Position numbers and translations under genes: made by a program. The notes under the pieces are model-generated. The model was not told where the DNA came from. It searched no databases and saw nothing but the letters and a program-made list of their open reading frames with translations. From an uncultured bacterium (GTDB lineage: Bacteria > Verrucomicrobiota > Kiritimatiellia > RFP12 > UBA1067), in assembly GCA_902779075.1 (NCBI GenBank), contig CACZAK010000032.1:1-49988 (forward strand): 49,988 bases of DNA, written 5' to 3'. The stretch's first letter is position 1; every line of letters begins with the position of its first letter. Below, piece after piece: positions 47,492 to 49,988 of the stretch.

Positions 47492-49792
47492 ATGATCGAC
47501 GACACGATAGGTAACAAGACCACGATAGGCAACATGCCCACTATGCGCCAATACACGGGATCAGCGCTGGGGCGCATTGACCAGTACGAGCTGCTGAAGG
47601 AGCTTGGCGGCGGAGGATTTGGTACGGTGTACCTTGCACGTGACACTGTTTCCGGCGTTGACGTGGCGGTGAAGGGACTGCCGCCGTTGGTGAAGAACAA
47701 CCGTGAGGAGATGGAGAACATCCGCTCGAACTTCGCGCTTGTCTCGCGTCTTCACCATCCGAACATCGCGGCCGCGCTCGTTCTGCACCCGGCGAAGGAA
47801 GTGACATACGCGGCGGAGGACGCCCGCCAGAAACTGCGCGTCGATCCAGGCGACACGCTAATGGTGATGGAATATGCCCCTGGCGTGACACTCTCCAAGT
47901 GGCGCAAGCAGTTTCCAAACGGCATTGTGCCGTTTGCCAAGGCGCTGGAGATAACCCGCCAGATAGCCTCGGCCCTTGACTATGCGCACGAGCGGAAGAT
48001 CGTACATCGCGACGTCAAGCCAACTAACGTGATGGTCGAAACGGCGGCGGACGGCTTGGTGACGGCGCGCGTGCTTGACTTCGGCCTCGCGGCAGAGGTG
48101 CGCTCGTCGATGGGACGTGTCTCGCGCGAAATACACGACACTTCGGGAACGCGTCCGTACATGGCCCCCGAACAGTGGGGCGGTGATAGTCAGGGACCTG
48201 CCACCGACCAGTATGCGCTTGCGGCGACTTTCTACGAACTCGTCGCAGGGCACGTGCCGTTCGCGAATGCTTTCGAGACCGGCGATCCAATGATCATGAT
48301 CACGGTGGTGACGACCCGCCAGCCGGAAATGCCGAACGGTCTTCCCGAATCTGCACGCAACGCGCTTGCCAAGGCGCTTGCAAAGAAGCCGTCCGATCGC
48401 TTTGCGTCCTGTTGCGACTTTACTGCGGCTCTTGCGGGAAGCGTCTCTGCGGCGCATGTTCCTGCCATCGCTGCTAAGGCGTCGCCGCTACCGCATTCGC
48501 ATATAAAGGCGGCTGCTACCGAGGAAGGCGCGAAGAGAGCACGTGCCGAGACGAAGATACGGATGTTGCGTCTCAAGCAGATTTCTGATGACAATGGATT
48601 CGCCAAGCGGAAGTCGGGGCTGAATGATGCGTTTCAGAAGGCCGATATTTTCTTTGAATCTGAGCTTTGGTCGGACGCCGCGAGCAGTTTCGATGAATGC
48701 TCTAGGCAAGTTGAATTTTTAGAGGAGTTGGATTCGGAGCGCAAGACTGCAGATGAGAAGCGCAAAAATGCCGTTGAGGCTCAAGACAGCGCAAAAAACG
48801 CTCAGGCAGAAAAATACACCGCAACAGAGTGGGGGAATGCAATAAAGCTGTTGTCGGATGGCGAGGCAGCGTATGGTCGGATGGACTTCGCTACCGCTAT
48901 TGTTGCCTTCAGCGATTCTGCTGCCGGATTTTCAAAGAGTGAGCAAAAAGCGATAGAGGAGCGAAAGGAGGCAGAACGCAAAGCGCGCGAGGAGGCGGAG
49001 CGCAAAGCGCGTGAGGAGGCGGAACGCAAAGTGCGCGAGGAGGCGGAGCGTAAAGCGCGTGAGGAGGCGGAACGTAAGGCACGCGAGGCAGCGGAGCGTA
49101 AAGCGCGAGAGGAGGCGGACCATAAAGCAATAGAGGAATGGGTGCGGTGTGGTAAGGTTCAGTTATGGGAGGGTGGCCCGTATTGGGCTACAAAGAACAT
49201 TGGTGCGGAAACTCCTGTAGATTATGGCTTCTATTTCTGGTGGGGCGATACCGTGGGATACAAGCGCGTGGGCGACTCCTGGGAGGCGAGCGATGGATCC
49301 AAGTCGGGATTCCAGTTTAGCAAAGACAACACTCCGACCGACGGGAAAAGTATCAGTGAACTAACGAACAATGGATGGATTACTGTGAAAGGGAAGGGAT
49401 GGTTTTCAAAGAAATATGCCCTTGCGCCAGAACGTGACGCCGCACACGTGCATTGGGGTGGAGAATGGCGTATGCCGACGAAACAAGAACTCGACGATCT
49501 TTCCAGCAAATGTGATTGGGAATGGACGACTGTTAATGGTGTTAATGGGTATGTTGTTCGCGGCAGAGGTAATTATGTTTCAGCAAGTATCTTCCTTCCC
49601 TGCGCCGGCAACGGCAGCGGGACTTCGCTCTACCTTGCCGGTTCGTACGGCGGCTACTGGTCGTCCGTTCCGCACTCGGTCTACAGCTACGGCGCGTGGG
49701 GCCTCGACTTCAATTCGAGCTGCCACAGCACGGACGACAACGGCCGCGACGGCGGGCAGTCTGTTCGCCCTGTCCAAGGGTTCACCCAATAG
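47492..49792 (+). CDS. Ser/Thr protein kinase-coiled coil-FISUMP protein, likely DGR variable protein
   Basis: 766 residues. Kinase domain about 31-310: glycine loop LGGGGFGTVY, Lys61, HRDVKPTN (172-179), DFG (196-198), APE (225-227), so active in form. Residues about 350-545 are charged and coiled, with eight-residue AERKAREE units repeated about seven times (48955-49125). The end (about 548-766) is a FISUMP/DUF1566 domain of the C-type-lectin-like group: GGPYWATKNIG, EWRMPTKQELDDL, GGYWSS, SVRPVQGF. No transmembrane helix is seen. Near the end most non-framework residues use NNC codons, as expected if a template full of AAC codons had been mutated at adenines. AAAGGA precedes the start. Confidence 0.9.
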   Translation: MIDDTIGNKTTIGNMPTMRQYTGSALGRIDQYELLKELGGGGFGTVYLARDTVSGVDVAVKGLPPLVKNNREEMENIRSNFALVSRLHHPNIAAALVLHPAKEVTYAAEDARQKLRVDPGDTLMVMEYAPGVTLSKWRKQFPNGIVPFAKALEITRQIASALDYAHERKIVHRDVKPTNVMVETAADGLVTARVLDFGLAAEVRSSMGRVSREIHDTSGTRPYMAPEQWGGDSQGPATDQYALAATFYELVAGHVPFANAFETGDPMIMITVVTTRQPEMPNGLPESARNALAKALAKKPSDRFASCCDFTAALAGSVSAAHVPAIAAKASPLPHSHIKAAATEEGAKRARAETKIRMLRLKQISDDNGFAKRKSGLNDAFQKADIFFESELWSDAASSFDECSRQVEFLEELDSERKTADEKRKNAVEAQDSAKNAQAEKYTATEWGNAIKLLSDGEAAYGRMDFATAIVAFSDSAAGFSKSEQKAIEERKEAERKAREEAERKAREEAERKVREEAERKAREEAERKAREAAERKAREEADHKAIEEWVRCGKVQLWEGGPYWATKNIGAETPVDYGFYFWWGDTVGYKRVGDSWEASDGSKSGFQFSKDNTPTDGKSISELTNNGWITVKGKGWFSKKYALAPERDAAHVHWGGEWRMPTKQELDDLSSKCDWEWTTVNGVNGYVVRGRGNYVSASIFLPCAGNGSGTSLYLAGSYGGYWSSVPHSVYSYGAWGLDFNSSCHSTDDNGRDGGQSVRPVQGFTQ
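48955..49125 (+). repeat. tandem 24-bp coding repeats (AERKAREE)
   Basis: About seven units of 24 bp, each like GAGGCGGAGCGCAAAGCGCG with small changes, coding the charged helix between kinase and FISUMP parts. Confidence 0.9.
49600..49786 (+). other. candidate DGR variable region
   Basis: The last 60 codons of the kinase-FISUMP gene. Framework residues (YWSS, LDFNSS, GQSVRPVQ) alternate with runs of NNC codons such as AGC TGC CAC AGC and GAC GAC AAC GGC CGC GAC GGC. This is the pattern of a variable repeat ending in an invariant SVRPV block. No template or reverse transcriptase lies in the window; 196 bases remain after the stop. Confidence 0.6.
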
Positions 49793-49809
49793 CGAGCGAA
49801 GCGAGCGCA

Positions 49810-49840
49810 TTCAATTCTTTAATTCTTCAATTCTTTAATC
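49810..49840 (+). repeat. low-complexity TTCAATTCTTTAA repeat
   Basis: ATTCAATTCTTTAATTC and a second close unit directly after the kinase gene, preceded by two GCGAGCG units. Same class as the other simple phrases in the window. Confidence 0.65.
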
Positions 49841-49857
49841 GTCGGCGCGGGATTGTG

Positions 49858-49888
49858 GGCGGCTCGGCGGGACGCCTCGCCCCACCAC
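49858..49888 (-). repeat. diverged GGTAGGGC-type palindromic repeat, minus strand
   Basis: On the minus strand GGTGGGGCGAGGCGTCCCGC resembles the start of the repeats at 2361 and 33789. Imperfect hairpin. The remaining bases to 49988 hold a possible TATACT (49924-49929) but no recognisable gene. Confidence 0.4.
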
Positions 49889-49988
49889 ACATCTACACGT
49901 TCTACATGTTCTTGCCTATAACTTATACTGCAACTGCGTAAATTCCTAGTTCCTCGGCACTTATGCCAAGTTTGGAAATCTTCTTCTT

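Noticed and set aside
49799..49816. GC-rich hairpin expected after a DGR variable region
   Set aside because: GCGAGCG occurs as direct repeats, not as an inverted pair, so it is not claimed as the DGR cruciform.

Overview
The window is a high-GC (about 60%) bacterial chromosome segment. Gene content points to an anaerobic, polysaccharide-using Gram-negative of the PVC type, most like Kiritimatiellota or Lentisphaerota. The clues are pyruvate:ferredoxin oxidoreductase, an LptF/LptG permease, uronate catabolism genes (kduI, kduD), five Gfo/Idh/MocA oxidoreductases with Tat-like leaders, and a FISUMP-domain protein. The taxonomic placement is inference; no rRNA is present.

Region 1 (1-12.3 kb) is core and catabolic. 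It holds the 3' part of nifJ, a Gfo/Idh/MocA gene, a membrane-anchored ACP-like protein, kduI-kduD-lptF/G, then ispD, a phosphoesterase, a PqiC-like lipoprotein and a second Gfo/Idh/MocA gene in tight ATGA-overlapping order. Region 2 (11-15.7 kb) is a housekeeping operon, tig-clpP-clpX-panD-mnmA; clpX carries three in-frame palindromic repeats. Region 3 (15.7-21.1 kb) is a six-gene operon: NusG paralog, FkbH-type enzyme, ACP, VOC protein, MBOAT acyltransferase and SGNH-like membrane protein. Its layout resembles a Dlt system and probably decorates an envelope polymer with a carrier-bound acyl group. Region 4 (21.1-22.6 kb) has a tiny basic protein, tRNA-Cys, a short GntR regulator, a 79-bp inverted repeat and a likely structured RNA driven by a stable-RNA type promoter.

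Region 5 (22.2-31.3 kb) mixes a free ACP, a secreted tyrosine phosphatase, two more Gfo/Idh/MocA genes, dihydroorotase, tadA-folD-menA-like and a split chromate transporter. Region 6 (31.3-40.6 kb) is a mosaic accessory island: an AAA ATPase fused to a nuclease-like domain, a macro-domain protein, a shortened AlbA/RecG-like protein, a SWIM protein, a PLD-like protein, a small XRE pair, a DnaQ-like exonuclease and a pRiA4b/SEC-C protein. Copies of the two ends of the PLD-like gene recur as direct repeats around three of these cassettes. Region 7 (40.6-47.5 kb) has a second candidate structured RNA and a sugar-metabolism cluster (GATase-like, Gfo/Idh/MocA, ThuA, Tat phosphoesterase, TIM-barrel isomerase, membrane transporter). 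Region 8 (47.5 kb-end) is a Ser/Thr kinase with a coiled coil and a FISUMP C-terminus. That C-terminus looks like the variable region of a diversity-generating retroelement; the rest of such an element would lie beyond the window.

Two genome-wide habits are visible. Extended -10 promoters (TGnTATAAT type) often sit only 6-8 nt before the start codon, suggesting leaderless mRNAs. Palindromic and low-complexity repeats are scattered both between and inside genes.
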